Source: CAWAYR01 sp050250955 (GTDB taxonomy: Bacteria; Acidobacteriota; Vicinamibacteria; Vicinamibacterales; UBA2999). From it: DNA of 64,000 nt. Positions within the stretch are counted from its first letter, which is position 1, and every line of letters begins with the position of its first letter. This document shows, in pieces, positions 54,699 to 63,022 of the stretch. The notes beneath the pieces are model-generated. The model had not been told where the DNA came from. It did no database searches and saw nothing but the letters and a program-made list of their open reading frames with translations. The stretch is from NCBI GenBank assembly GCA_050250955.1, contig JBFWNR010000001.1, positions 496,001 to 560,000 on the forward strand, in the 5' to 3' direction. Made by a program: the position numbers and the translations under genes.

Positions 54699-55538
54699 TC
54701 ATTGTCGCTCGACGCGAGCCCACACCGCGGAGGCGGGCGGGGCGCTGAGGACGCCGCCCGCGGCGGTCACCTCACCGCGCAGCGCCGCCTCGAGACCGTC
54801 GATCTCGGCCGGCGACGGCGCCGCGATCCCCGCCGCGGCCGCCATCGGCAGCATGCTGCGCAGGCTCTCGACGGCGAAGCGGAAGATCGGCGAAGCCGGA
54901 TCGCCCGACGCGCAGGTGTCGATCTCGATCGACGGATCGACGAAACCGGCGGCCAGGAAGGCGTCGGCCAGTCCGGCCCCCATGCCGACGTGGGCCCCGG
55001 CGGCGCGGATCGTCGCCTGCCACACCTCGACGATGCGCTGATAGGTCGGCGAGTGCGGGCGCGAGTGGACGCCCGGCACGAGGCCGCCGGTGTCCGATTC
55101 CACGAACGCCACCACGCCGCCGGGCCGTACCCAGCGGCGGGCCCGGGCCAGCAGCGCCACCGGATCGCGCTGGTGCATCAGCACGAAGCGCCCGACGACG
55201 GCGTCCACCGGCGCCTCCGGCGCCCAGGTGTCGAGCTCGCCGACGACGACGCGGACCTGCGGCAGGTCGGCGAGACGGACGCGGGCGGCGGCGACCGCCT
55301 CGCGCGACCGATCGACCCCGACGACCGATCCGGCGGCACCGACCGCCGCTGCCGCCAGGCGCGAGACGTCGCCACCGCCGCAGCCGAGGTCGATCACCTG
55401 CTGACCGGCGTCGATGCCGGCGCGGACCAGCAGCCGGCGGGTGACCGCCTCGTAGAGGCGGCCCTGCACCTCCAGACGGTCGAACTCGCGCGGCGCATGG
55501 CCGCAGACGTAGGCCGGCTCGCCGGTCGGGCCGTTCAC
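54699..55538 (-). CDS. Class I SAM-dependent methyltransferase
   Basis: 279 residues; GTG at 55538 overlaps the stop of the MarR-GNAT gene (GTGA), so translation is probably coupled. Motif I is VIDLGCGGGDVSRLA and the second SAM motif is VVGVDRSREAV. GELDTWAPEAPVDAVVGRFVLMHQRDPVALL follows, then VRPGGVVAFVESD. The C-terminal part has a cap-like helical region. Small-molecule methylation is likely, substrate unknown. It is the second gene of an apparent unit that starts with the MarR-GNAT regulator. Confidence 0.85.
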   Translation of the reverse strand: MNGPTGEPAYVCGHAPREFDRLEVQGRLYEAVTRRLLVRAGIDAGQQVIDLGCGGGDVSRLAAAAVGAAGSVVGVDRSREAVAAARVRLADLPQVRVVVGELDTWAPEAPVDAVVGRFVLMHQRDPVALLARARRWVRPGGVVAFVESDTGGLVPGVHSRPHSPTYQRIVEVWQATIRAAGAHVGMGAGLADAFLAAGFVDPSIEIDTCASGDPASPIFRFAVESLRSMLPMAAAAGIAAPSPAEIDGLEAALRGEVTAAGGVLSAPPASAVWARVERQ

Positions 55539-56464
55539 AGCGTCAGCTCCCAGGTCTCGAACACCAGCTCCTTGCCGAAGCGGTGCTCGGGCGCGCCGCG
55601 GTGGACCAGCCGGTAGCCGGCGGTCTCGTAGGTGTGACGGGCGGCGTCGAGGATGCTGTTGGTCCACAGCGTGATCGTCCGGTAGCCGGCCTGGCGGGCG
55701 AACCGGCTGCACTCGTCGACCAGGCGGCGGCCGATGCCCAGGCCGCGCGCCGACGGATCGACGATGAGCATGCGCAGCTTGGCGATGGTCGCCGACTTCT
55801 TCACCAGGAACACCGAGCCGACGATCTGGCCGTCGCGTTCGGCGATCCAGCAGCGCTCCCGCGCCGGGTCGAAGTGCTCGACGAAGTGCTGGACGATGCC
55901 GGCGACGTGGGCCTCGAAGCTGATGTCCCAGCCGTACTCGTTGGCGTAGTAGAGCCCGTGCTGGGCCACCACCCAGCCCATGTCGCCGGGCTGGTGGGGG
56001 CGCAGGACGTAGGCCGGCCGCGGCGCGTCGTCGAGCACCTCCTCGATGGTGCGCATGGCGCCGACCAGGCGGTCGCGCGCCGCCGTCGTCAGCGGCGCCA
56101 GCAGCGCCCGCACCTCGGCGCGCGAGCGGTCCTGCAGGGCGGCGAGCGTCCGCCGTCCCTTGGCGGTGAGCGTCACCAGGCTCTTGCGACCGTCGCCGGC
56201 CGCCGCCACCCGGCGCACCAGTCCGTGGCGCGCGAACCCCTTCAGCATGCGGCTCAGATAGGCGGCGTCGAGATCGAGGTCGCGGCCGAGGTCGGCAGCG
56301 GCCGGGGCCGGAGTGCGGTCGGTCTCGTAGAGGACGCGGACCTGCGCCAGGGTCAGCGGGCTGTGCAGGTAGTCCTGGTGCAGGACGCCGATCTTGCGGG
56401 TGTAGAGCCGGTTGAAGCGGCGGATCGCCTCGACCCGGGCGTCGTCGGCGGCGGCAGCGGCCAT
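55535..56464 (-). CDS. MarR-type regulator fused to a GNAT acetyltransferase
   Basis: 309 residues. ATG at 56464 is chosen because AAGGAG lies 6 bp ahead; an ATG at 56470 would sit directly on it. Residues about 10-145 are a MarR winged helix (VLHQDYLHSPLTLAQVRVLYE, DLDLDAAYLSRMLKGFARHGLVRR, GDGRKSLVTLTAKG). Residues about 152-305 are a GNAT domain (YVLRPHQPGDMGWVV, IVGSVFLVKKSATIAKLRMLIVDPSARGLGIGRRLVDE with the acetyl-CoA loop RGLGIGRRL). Such fusions regulate themselves and acetylate an unknown substrate. A perfect palindrome 36 bp upstream is the probable operator. Confidence 0.9.
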   Translation of the reverse strand: MAAAAADDARVEAIRRFNRLYTRKIGVLHQDYLHSPLTLAQVRVLYETDRTPAPAAADLGRDLDLDAAYLSRMLKGFARHGLVRRVAAAGDGRKSLVTLTAKGRRTLAALQDRSRAEVRALLAPLTTAARDRLVGAMRTIEEVLDDAPRPAYVLRPHQPGDMGWVVAQHGLYYANEYGWDISFEAHVAGIVQHFVEHFDPARERCWIAERDGQIVGSVFLVKKSATIAKLRMLIVDPSARGLGIGRRLVDECSRFARQAGYRTITLWTNSILDAARHTYETAGYRLVHRGAPEHRFGKELVFETWELTL

Positions 56465-56481
56465 GGCCATCTCCTTCACGG

Positions 56482-56495
56482 TGGACCAGGGTCCA
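56482..56495. promoter_or_regulatory. Second palindrome upstream of the MarR-GNAT gene
   Basis: TGGACC-AG-GGTCCA, 6-bp perfect arms, between the main operator palindrome and the ribosome site. It could be a secondary operator or part of the 5' leader. Confidence 0.35.
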
Positions 56496-56499
56496 TCAC

Positions 56500-56521
56500 A
56501 TAGTTGACTTGTGTCAACTAT
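56500..56521. promoter_or_regulatory. Perfect MarR-type operator palindrome
   Basis: ATAGTTGAC-TTGT-GTCAACTAT: 9-bp perfect arms and a 4-bp spacer. It is strikingly A/T-rich in a GC-rich genome. It lies 36 bp upstream of the MarR-GNAT start and about 125 bp before the divergent sensor kinase. On the minus strand it contains TTGACA, so the operator probably overlaps the -35 element, the usual arrangement for MarR autorepression. Confidence 0.65.
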
Positions 56522-56647
56522 TGGCCCCGGAGCCGGGCGCGGCCAGCGGCGGCCGGCCGGCCCGGCGCCGGGCGGCGCGGTCGAGAGCTGGCAAAAAAGA
56601 CCGCCGCTGTCGTCCCGTGGGCGGCGGCCTGGAGATAGGATCGGGCC

Positions 56648-58312
56648 ATGGCGTGGATGAGCCGCCGCGGCACCCTGGTGCTCGTCGTCGTGATCGGCCT
56701 GCTGCTGCCGGCGCTCGCCTGGCTGCAGTACCGCTGGCTCGGCGAGATCAGCCAGCTCGAGCAGGTGCGGGCGAAGACCAACGTCGACGCCGCCGCCCAG
56801 CGCTTCTCGACCGAGTTCGACGAGATGCTGGCGGCCGTCTACGCCCAGTACTACGGGCGGCTGCCCCGGGCGCGCGGCCTCCACCACGCGCCCGACGACG
56901 CGCCGGCGGCGGCGCGGCCGCGGCTGGCCAGACAGGTCATGGTCATCAGCCGCGACGGCCGCGGCGGGTTCGCCGTGCACGAGCTCGACGCCGACGGCCA
57001 CGCCGGCGCGCCGGTGGCGTGGCCGGCGTGGCTGGATCCGACCCCGTCGCCGGCGGCCGGCGGCGCCGAGGACGCGCCGCTGCCGCGCGGCCTGCAGCGC
57101 ACGCTGCTCGACGAGGTGCCGGCGCTGGTCGTGCGCCGCGGCACGCCGCACGACGAGTGGATCGTCGTCGTCCTCGACCTGCCACGCATCGTCGACGAGG
57201 TGCTGCCGGCGGTGCTCGGCCGCCATCTCGAGGGCGGCGTGCCGGTCCAGTACGACATGCTGGTCAACCGCGAGGACGTCCCCGAGCACGTGCTCTACCG
57301 CAGCCATCCCGACCTCACCCCGGCCGACTTCGAGGACTGGGTGACGCTGATGCCGGTGTTCGGCATCCACAGCCGGGACCTCGATCCCGAAATGGCCCGC
57401 AGCCTGATGCCCGACGCCGCCGCCCATCGCTGGCGGCTGTTCCTCAAGGCCCGCGACGGCTCGCTCGAGGCCGCCGTCGGCGCGGCGCGGCGACGCAACC
57501 TGTGGATCGGCGCCAGCGTGCTGGCGCTGCTGGCGCTGAGCGTGACGCTGCTGGTGCTGTCGATGCACCGCGTGCAGCGCGCCGCCCAGGACTCGCTGGA
57601 GCTGGTGGCGCGCATCTCCCACGAGCTGCGCACGCCGCTGTCGACGATCACCTGCGCCGGCGAGAACCTCGCCGACAGCGTCGTCGCCAGCCCCGACGAG
57701 ACCCGGCACTACGGCCGCATCATCCAGCAGGAAGGCCGCCGCCTGCACAAGACGATCGCCGACATCCTGCTGTGCTGCCGCCTGCAGACCCGCGCCGACG
57801 CGGTGCTCAACCTGCAGCCGACCCGGCTCGCCGAGGTGATCCAGCGGGCGATCGACGACAGCCGGGTCGTGGTCGGCGCCCCCGACGCGCGGGTCGACTG
57901 CGAGGTCGATCCACGGCTGCCGCTGGTGCTGGCCGACGGCGAGGCGCTGCGGGCGGCGATCAAGAACCTGGTGGTGAACGCGCTCAAGCACGGCCGGCTG
58001 AGCCCGGTGCGGGTCACGGCCCGGGCCGAGCGCGGCGGCCAGGTGGCCATCGACGTGGAAGACCGCGGCCCCGGCATCCCCGACGACGAACTGCCGCGGG
58101 TGTTCGACGCGTTCTACCGCGGTCGCCAGGCGCGCGACGGCGAGATCGACGGCAGCGGCATCGGTTTGAACGTCGTCTACCAGGTCGTACGGTCGCACGG
58201 TGGGCGGATCCGCGTCACCCGCGCCGAGCCGCACGGCACCCGCTTCACCGTGCACGTGCCGAGCCTGCCGTACGGCGCCGCCGCGGCGCCGGCACCGGAG
58301 CCGGCGGCGTGA
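56648..58312 (+). CDS. Membrane sensor histidine kinase
   Basis: 554 residues, ATG at 56648. Membrane helices at about 9-27 (LVLVVVIGLLLPALAWLQYRW) and 292-314 (LWIGASVLALLALSVTLLVLS) frame a roughly 260-residue periplasmic sensor region of no recognised fold. HisKA has phospho-acceptor His325 (ISHELRTPL). The ATPase domain has NLVVNALKHG, EDRGPGIPDDELPRVFDAFYRG and GSGIGLNVV. The next gene, whose GTG overlaps this stop, is its response regulator. Confidence 0.92.
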   Translation: MAWMSRRGTLVLVVVIGLLLPALAWLQYRWLGEISQLEQVRAKTNVDAAAQRFSTEFDEMLAAVYAQYYGRLPRARGLHHAPDDAPAAARPRLARQVMVISRDGRGGFAVHELDADGHAGAPVAWPAWLDPTPSPAAGGAEDAPLPRGLQRTLLDEVPALVVRRGTPHDEWIVVVLDLPRIVDEVLPAVLGRHLEGGVPVQYDMLVNREDVPEHVLYRSHPDLTPADFEDWVTLMPVFGIHSRDLDPEMARSLMPDAAAHRWRLFLKARDGSLEAAVGAARRRNLWIGASVLALLALSVTLLVLSMHRVQRAAQDSLELVARISHELRTPLSTITCAGENLADSVVASPDETRHYGRIIQQEGRRLHKTIADILLCCRLQTRADAVLNLQPTRLAEVIQRAIDDSRVVVGAPDARVDCEVDPRLPLVLADGEALRAAIKNLVVNALKHGRLSPVRVTARAERGGQVAIDVEDRGPGIPDDELPRVFDAFYRGRQARDGEIDGSGIGLNVVYQVVRSHGGRIRVTRAEPHGTRFTVHVPSLPYGAAAAPAPEPAA

Positions 58313-59043
58313 GCGCGGACCGCGGCTCGGCGGCGGCGCCGGCCGACGGCCGCCGCGTGCTGCTCGTCGACGACGAGCCCGGCCTGCGCCGCATGCTGTC
58401 GGACCGGCTGCGCGCCGAGGGCTACCGGATCGACACCGCCGAGAACGGCGAGAAGGCGGCGACCCTGGCCCGCAGCGGCGACTACGACGTCATCGTCCTC
58501 GACCTGACCCTGCCGCTCAAGGACGGCCTCGAGGTCTGCCGCGAGCTGCGCCGCGACGGCTCCGACACGCCGGTGCTGATGCTCACCGCCCGCGACGCCG
58601 TCGCCGACAAGGTGCTCGGCCTCAAGACCGGCGCCGACGACTACATGACCAAGCCGTTCGAGTCGAGCGAGCTGCTGGCGCGCCTCGAGGCGCTGCTGCG
58701 CCGGCGGACGCCGAAGGCCGAACCGGCCGACTACACGTTCGGGGACGTGGTGGTGCGGCCGGTGGCCGGCCAGGTGCTGCGCGGCGGCCAGCCGGTGCGG
58801 CTGTCGGCCCAGGAACTGAAGCTGCTCGTCCACCTGGTGCGGCATCCAGGCGTGCTGTTCTCGCGCGACCAGCTCCTCGAAGCGGTGTGGGGCTATCAGG
58901 CCACGCCGGAGACGCGCACCGTCGACGTGCACGTCAGCTGGCTGCGCCAGAAGCTCGAACCCGATCCGCACCACCCGAAGTTCATCGTCACCGTCTTCGG
59001 CCTCGGCTACCGCTTCGAAGCGGCGGCGCCGACGTCGACTTGA
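58309..59043 (+). CDS. OmpR/PhoB-family response regulator
   Basis: 244 residues; GTG overlaps the kinase stop (GTGA). The receiver domain (about 15-130) has VLLVDDEPGLR, phospho-acceptor Asp65 (VIVLDLTLP) and YMTKPF. The OmpR-type winged helix (about 140-240) has LSAQELKLLVHLVRHPGVLFSRDQLLEAVWG and VDVHVSWLRQKLE, FGLGYRF. It forms a two-component system with the preceding kinase. The immediate downstream target may be the exported cupin gene that follows. Confidence 0.93.
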   Translation: MSADRGSAAAPADGRRVLLVDDEPGLRRMLSDRLRAEGYRIDTAENGEKAATLARSGDYDVIVLDLTLPLKDGLEVCRELRRDGSDTPVLMLTARDAVADKVLGLKTGADDYMTKPFESSELLARLEALLRRRTPKAEPADYTFGDVVVRPVAGQVLRGGQPVRLSAQELKLLVHLVRHPGVLFSRDQLLEAVWGYQATPETRTVDVHVSWLRQKLEPDPHHPKFIVTVFGLGYRFEAAAPTST

Positions 59044-59057
59044 CCCTGGAGGTCCCG

Positions 59058-59549
59058 ATGCGTCTCGCGTCTCTCGCCGTCGTCGCCGTGCTGGCCGCGG
59101 CCCCGTCCGCACTGGCCCAGGCGCCAACGCCGCCCCCGCCCACCGATCGCACCAAGGCCACGAAGTTCAGCGCCGAGGAGCTGCGCGCCGCGCTGGGCAA
59201 GCTGCCCACCGATCGGCCCTCGGCCGCCGTCCGCGTGTTCACGCTGGCGCCCTACAACGTCAACGTCGAGCAGCGCCAGCCGCGCGCCCAGGGCGCGTCG
59301 CTGCACGAGGCCCAGGCCGAGCTCTTCTACGTCATCGACGGCGCGGCCACGCTCCTGACCGGCGGCACCATCCCCAACGCCACCCGCACCGGCACCAACC
59401 TCGCCGGGACGACGATCGAGAACGGCGTGCGGACCCCGTTTGCCAAGGGCGACTTCCTGATCGTGCCCTCGGGGCTGCCGCACCAGTTCGTGGACATCAC
59501 CGCGCCGCTGCACCTGATGTCGATCTACCTCCCCAACCCGCCCGATTGA
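59058..59549 (+). CDS. Exported cupin-domain protein
   Basis: 163 residues, ATG at 59058 with CTGGAGG 6 bp upstream and only 14 bp after the response regulator. A signal peptide (LASLAVVAVLAAAPSALAQ) covers about 3-21. The cupin barrel has SLHEAQAELFYVIDGAATLLTGG (motif 1, with His and Glu) and KGDFLIVPSGLPHQFVD (motif 2 with His), enough for a metal site. Its role is unknown; cotranscription with the two-component system is likely. Confidence 0.85.
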   Translation: MRLASLAVVAVLAAAPSALAQAPTPPPPTDRTKATKFSAEELRAALGKLPTDRPSAAVRVFTLAPYNVNVEQRQPRAQGASLHEAQAELFYVIDGAATLLTGGTIPNATRTGTNLAGTTIENGVRTPFAKGDFLIVPSGLPHQFVDITAPLHLMSIYLPNPPD

Positions 59550-59780
59550 GGCCGCTCGCGGCCGGCGGGCGATCCGTGCTATAGTCAGGCTTCTCTCTTC
59601 GTGAGTCCTGCCTTCGCTTCGGCGCCGTCCTCGGTGTCGAGACCACGCTTACAGACCTCATAGAAGTCACGTGCCGCGCGAGCGGCATGCACGTCCGGCC
59701 GCCGATCGCGGTGATGGGCCGGCGTGGAGCCAGGCGCTGCGGCAAGGGGCCGAGCGCGAGCGCGATCGCAGGTGAATCAC
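59550..59780 (+). promoter_or_regulatory. Leader region of the cold-shock gene with an extended -10 promoter
   Basis: An extended -10 element TGCTATAGT at 59577-59585 has no good -35 and lies about 195 bp before the csp ATG. The long, gene-free transcript leader that results is what cold-shock mRNAs often carry for temperature-dependent folding. I could not find a specific cold-box sequence. Confidence 0.4.
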
Positions 59781-59984
59781 ATGGCAACCAAGGGCACCAT
59801 CAAGCGTCTCGTCCGTGACAAGGGCTTCGGCTTCGTCCAGGCCGAGAACGGCACCGAGTACTTCTTCCACCAGGCGTCGTGCGTCGACGGCAACTTCGAC
59901 TCGATGAGCGAGGGTCAGACGCTGACCTTCGACATGGGCCAGGGCCCGAAGGGTCCGCGTGCCGAGAACGTCCGGCTGGCCTGA
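59781..59984 (+). CDS. Cold-shock domain protein (CspA family)
   Basis: 67 residues, ATG at 59781. RNP1-type GFGFV at 15-19 and RNP2-type YFFHQ at 27-31 are present, with GTIKRLVRDKGFGFVQAENG at the start and KGPRAENVRLA at the end. This is a single S1-like beta barrel that binds single-stranded RNA or DNA and acts as an RNA chaperone. A zinc-ribbon gene overlaps its 3' end. Confidence 0.95.
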   Translation: MATKGTIKRLVRDKGFGFVQAENGTEYFFHQASCVDGNFDSMSEGQTLTFDMGQGPKGPRAENVRLA

Positions 59985-60174
59985 CCGACCGGGATCACCT
60001 GCCGTCGAGCCGCAGGCTTCACGCCCCGACCGGTGTGAGGCCTGCGGTTCCTCCGCAGTGACCACGGGCAGCAAGACCGTCGACGCCAGCACCTACTTCA
60101 GTTGCGGCGGCTGTGGTCACATCTGGAATCCCGGCCGCAGTCGGGCTCCTGTCGAGCGGACGTACTGGCGTTGA
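59959..60174 (+). CDS. Zinc-ribbon protein overlapping the cold-shock gene
   Basis: 71 residues if GTG at 59959 is used, overlapping the csp 3' end by 26 bp in another frame. No later ATG or GTG lies before the first Cys pair. Four Cys form a zinc ribbon: C26/C29 (CEACGSS) and C49/C52 (SCGGCGHIWNPGR). The C-terminal half looks like the TFIIS-type nucleic-acid-binding ribbon. The coding status rests on the intact ribbon. A short frame with this pattern is unlikely by chance, but the start is weak. Confidence 0.6.
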   Translation: MPRTSGWPDRPGSPAVEPQASRPDRCEACGSSAVTTGSKTVDASTYFSCGGCGHIWNPGRSRAPVERTYWR

Positions 60175-60217
60175 CCGGCCTGTGCGGTTGCCGGGCGGCC
60201 CCCGTTGACGCCCCGGC

Positions 60218-61156
60218 TCAGTAGCCGCGCGTGAAATCCACCACGTGGCGCAGCGGCTGGCCGGCGCGGAACCGCCGGTAGTTGTCGGCGAACACGCCGA
60301 CGATGTCGGCCGGGAAGCTCGGCGCCGAGGTGTGGCAGGTGATGTGGACGTTGGGCGTGCGCCACAGCACGTGATCCGATGGCAGCGGCTCCTCGGAAAA
60401 GACGTCGAGCACTGCGGCCGCGATCCGGCCGCCGTTCAGCGCATCCACCAGCGCGACCACGTCGAGCGTGTCGCCGCGCCCGGCGTTGACGACGACCGCG
60501 TGCGGCGGCAGCGCGCCCAGCATCCCGGCGTCGACGATGCCGCGGGTGCCTTCGGTGTTGGGCAGCACCGCCACCAGGTAGTCGAGACCGGCGGCGAAGG
60601 CCGCCTTGTCGGCGCCGTGGAAGTAGTGATCGACGTGCCGGCACTCCTCGCTCGACCGCGTGTAGCCGCGGACGATCATCCCGAAGTGCTTGGCGGTGGC
60701 GGCCAGGTGGGCGCCGATCGACCCGACCCCCACCAGCCCGATCCGCTTGCCCTGCAGTGTGCCCGGCAGCGTGGTGTCCCAGCGGCCCGCCCGCGTCGCC
60801 TCGTGCCTGGCCACCAGCTTCCGCTCGTGCGCCAGCAGGTACGCGAACACGTACTCGGACATCAGCGGCCCGAAGACACCGCGGATGTTGGTGAGCACGT
60901 AGTCGCGACGCAGCGACGGATCGAGCATCGGCTCGACGCCGGCCCAGGTCAGCTGCGCCCACTTCAGCGCCGGCATGCGCGGCAGCGCCTCGCGGACGCG
61001 GGTCGGATCGCCGAGCAGGATGGCGGCATGCGCGGCCCGAGCCACGCCGTCGCCGACATCGGCGGTTGCGACGACCGCCAGGTCGGGCAGGCCGGCGGCG
61101 GCGATGAGCCGCGCGTATTCCTCGGGATGCTTGGTCAGGACGAGCGCGGTGTGCAT
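60218..61156 (-). CDS. D-2-hydroxyacid dehydrogenase
   Basis: 312 residues, ATG at 61156. Family pattern: LTNIRGVFGPLMSEYVFAYLLAHERKL, the NAD-binding GLVGVGSIGAHLA, AVLPNTEGTRGIVDAGML, VNAGRGDTLD with the substrate Arg, the catalytic Glu in FSEEPLP and the catalytic His in VHITCHTSAP. It reduces 2-keto acids, or oxidises D-2-hydroxy acids, with NAD(P). It is convergent with the cold-shock/zinc-ribbon pair and divergent from the PQQ dehydrogenase. Confidence 0.9.
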   Translation of the reverse strand: MHTALVLTKHPEEYARLIAAAGLPDLAVVATADVGDGVARAAHAAILLGDPTRVREALPRMPALKWAQLTWAGVEPMLDPSLRRDYVLTNIRGVFGPLMSEYVFAYLLAHERKLVARHEATRAGRWDTTLPGTLQGKRIGLVGVGSIGAHLAATAKHFGMIVRGYTRSSEECRHVDHYFHGADKAAFAAGLDYLVAVLPNTEGTRGIVDAGMLGALPPHAVVVNAGRGDTLDVVALVDALNGGRIAAAVLDVFSEEPLPSDHVLWRTPNVHITCHTSAPSFPADIVGVFADNYRRFRAGQPLRHVVDFTRGY

Positions 61157-61300
61157 GGCGGGCTCTCGGGGGGCTCCTCACTCTACCCCGGTCATCGGCT
61201 GCTGCCGCGGCGGAGCTGAGGCGCCGCCCCGACGGACCAACCGCGAACCGCTCTATGATCGCGCGGTCGGCCCGCCGGCCGACCTTGGAGCGGACCCCGC

Positions 61301-63004
61301 ATGCGCCAGGCCCGGAGAGTCATCACCGCATTGACGGCGACGAGCGTTCTCGCCGCCGCGCTCACCTCCGCTGCCCAGCCAGCCGCTCCGCCGGTGGACG
61401 ACGCGACGCTGCTGCAGCCCCCCGCCGGCGCGTGGGTCAGCCACGGCCGCGACTACGCCGAGACCCGCCACAGCCCCCTGAACCGGATCGACCAGTCGAA
61501 CGTCGCCCGCCTCACCCAGGCGTGGTCGGTCGAGGTCGGCTCGGCCGGCAAGATCGAGACGACGCCGATCGTCTGGGACGGCACGCTCTACGGCACCTCG
61601 ACGTGGAGCGTGGTCTACGCCGTCGACGCGCGCACCGGCGCGCTCAAGTGGCGCTGGGATCCCGGCCTGGTGCGCGGCGGCTACAACGAAGGCGGACCGC
61701 GCTACTGCTGCGGTCCGGTCAACCGCGGCGTCGCCATCTACAAGGGCAAGGTCTACGCCGGGCTGCTCGACGGCCGGCTGGTCGCCCTCGACGCCGCCAC
61801 CGGCCAGGTGGCGTGGGCGGTGCAGACCACGCCGGTCGGCGCCGACTACAGCATCACCGGAGCACCCCGCGTCGTGAAGGGCAAGGTCGTCATCGGCAAC
61901 GGCGGCGGCGAGTACGGCGTGCGCGGCTACCTCACCGCCTACGACGCCGAGACCGGCAAGCAGGCGTGGCGCTGGTACGTGGTGCCCGGCGACCCGTCCA
62001 AGGGGCTCGAGGATCGCTCGATGGAGGTCGCCCTCAAGACCTGGAAGGGCGAGTGGTGGAAGTACGGCGGCGGCGGCACCCCGTGGGACGGCCTGGCCTA
62101 CGACCCGGAGGCCAACCTGGTCTACGTCGGCACCGGCAACGGCTCGCCGTGGTCGCGCGACCACCGCAGCCAGGGCAGCGGCGACAACCTCTACCTGTCG
62201 TCGATCGTCGCGCTGAATGCCGACACCGGCCGCTACGTGTGGCACTACCAGACCACGCCCGGCGACGACTGGGACTACAACGCCGCCCAGCCGATGATCC
62301 TCGCCGACCTCACCATCGGCGGCCGGCTTCGCAAGGTGCTGCTGCAGGCGCCCAAGAACGGCTTCTTCTACGTCATCGACCGGCTCACCGGCGAGCTGCT
62401 GTCGGCCGAGCCGTTCGTCACCGTCACCTGGGCCACGCACATCGACCTGAAGACCGGCCGCCCGGTGGAGACACCCGAGGCCCGCTACGGCCCCAAGGGC
62501 TCGCGGTTGTCGCCGTCAGCGGTGGGCGCGCACCACTGGCCGCCGATGGCGTTCAACCCGACCACCGGCCTGGTCTACTTCCCCGGTCAGGAGACCAGCA
62601 TGGTCTACCGCACCGCGGAGGCGTTCGACTTTCGTGAGGGCCAGTGGAACACCGGCACCACTCTCGGCGGCGCCGCCGGTGCCGCGGCCGCGGGCGCTAC
62701 TACGTCACCGCCGGGACTGAAGGCCTTTTTCGTCGCCTGGGATCCGGTGGCCAACAAGGAGCGCTGGCGCATCGCCCACATTCCGAGCGGCGGCGCGCTC
62801 TCGACCGCCGGGCAGCTCATCTTCGTCGGCGACAACGCCGGCACGTTCATGGCCCTCGACCCGGCCACCGGTCAGCGGCTGTGGGAAACGAAGCTGCAGA
62901 CCGGCATCGCCACGCCGATCACCTACGAGATCGACGGCGTGCAATACGTGGCGGTGATGTCGGGCACGAGCGGCGGCCGGGTGTTCGCGTTCAGATTGCC
63001 GTAG
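61301..63004 (+). CDS. PQQ-dependent alcohol dehydrogenase-type protein without a cytochrome domain
   Basis: 567 residues, ATG at 61301, signal peptide to about residue 25. Eight-blade propeller repeats (ALDAATGQVAWAVQT, ALNADTGRYVWHYQT, ALDPATGQRLWETKL) mark the quinoprotein family. The adjacent-cysteine motif RYCCGPVNRG and TPGDDWDYNAAQPMILAD with the catalytic Asp match quinohemoprotein alcohol dehydrogenases. However, the C-terminal cytochrome c domain of that group is missing. The residue two after the catalytic Asp is Asn, not the Asp of lanthanide-dependent enzymes, which favours calcium. It would need a separate cytochrome. A -10-like TATGAT lies at 61254. Confidence 0.88.
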   Translation: MRQARRVITALTATSVLAAALTSAAQPAAPPVDDATLLQPPAGAWVSHGRDYAETRHSPLNRIDQSNVARLTQAWSVEVGSAGKIETTPIVWDGTLYGTSTWSVVYAVDARTGALKWRWDPGLVRGGYNEGGPRYCCGPVNRGVAIYKGKVYAGLLDGRLVALDAATGQVAWAVQTTPVGADYSITGAPRVVKGKVVIGNGGGEYGVRGYLTAYDAETGKQAWRWYVVPGDPSKGLEDRSMEVALKTWKGEWWKYGGGGTPWDGLAYDPEANLVYVGTGNGSPWSRDHRSQGSGDNLYLSSIVALNADTGRYVWHYQTTPGDDWDYNAAQPMILADLTIGGRLRKVLLQAPKNGFFYVIDRLTGELLSAEPFVTVTWATHIDLKTGRPVETPEARYGPKGSRLSPSAVGAHHWPPMAFNPTTGLVYFPGQETSMVYRTAEAFDFREGQWNTGTTLGGAAGAAAAGATTSPPGLKAFFVAWDPVANKERWRIAHIPSGGALSTAGQLIFVGDNAGTFMALDPATGQRLWETKLQTGIATPITYEIDGVQYVAVMSGTSGGRVFAFRLP

Positions 63005-63022
63005 GGCGACGCGTCCGGCGTG

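Noticed and set aside
56584..56640. Possible riboswitch or small RNA before the sensor kinase
   Set aside because: The stretch has an A-run and GC-rich segments but no structure I could pair convincingly or relate to a known class.
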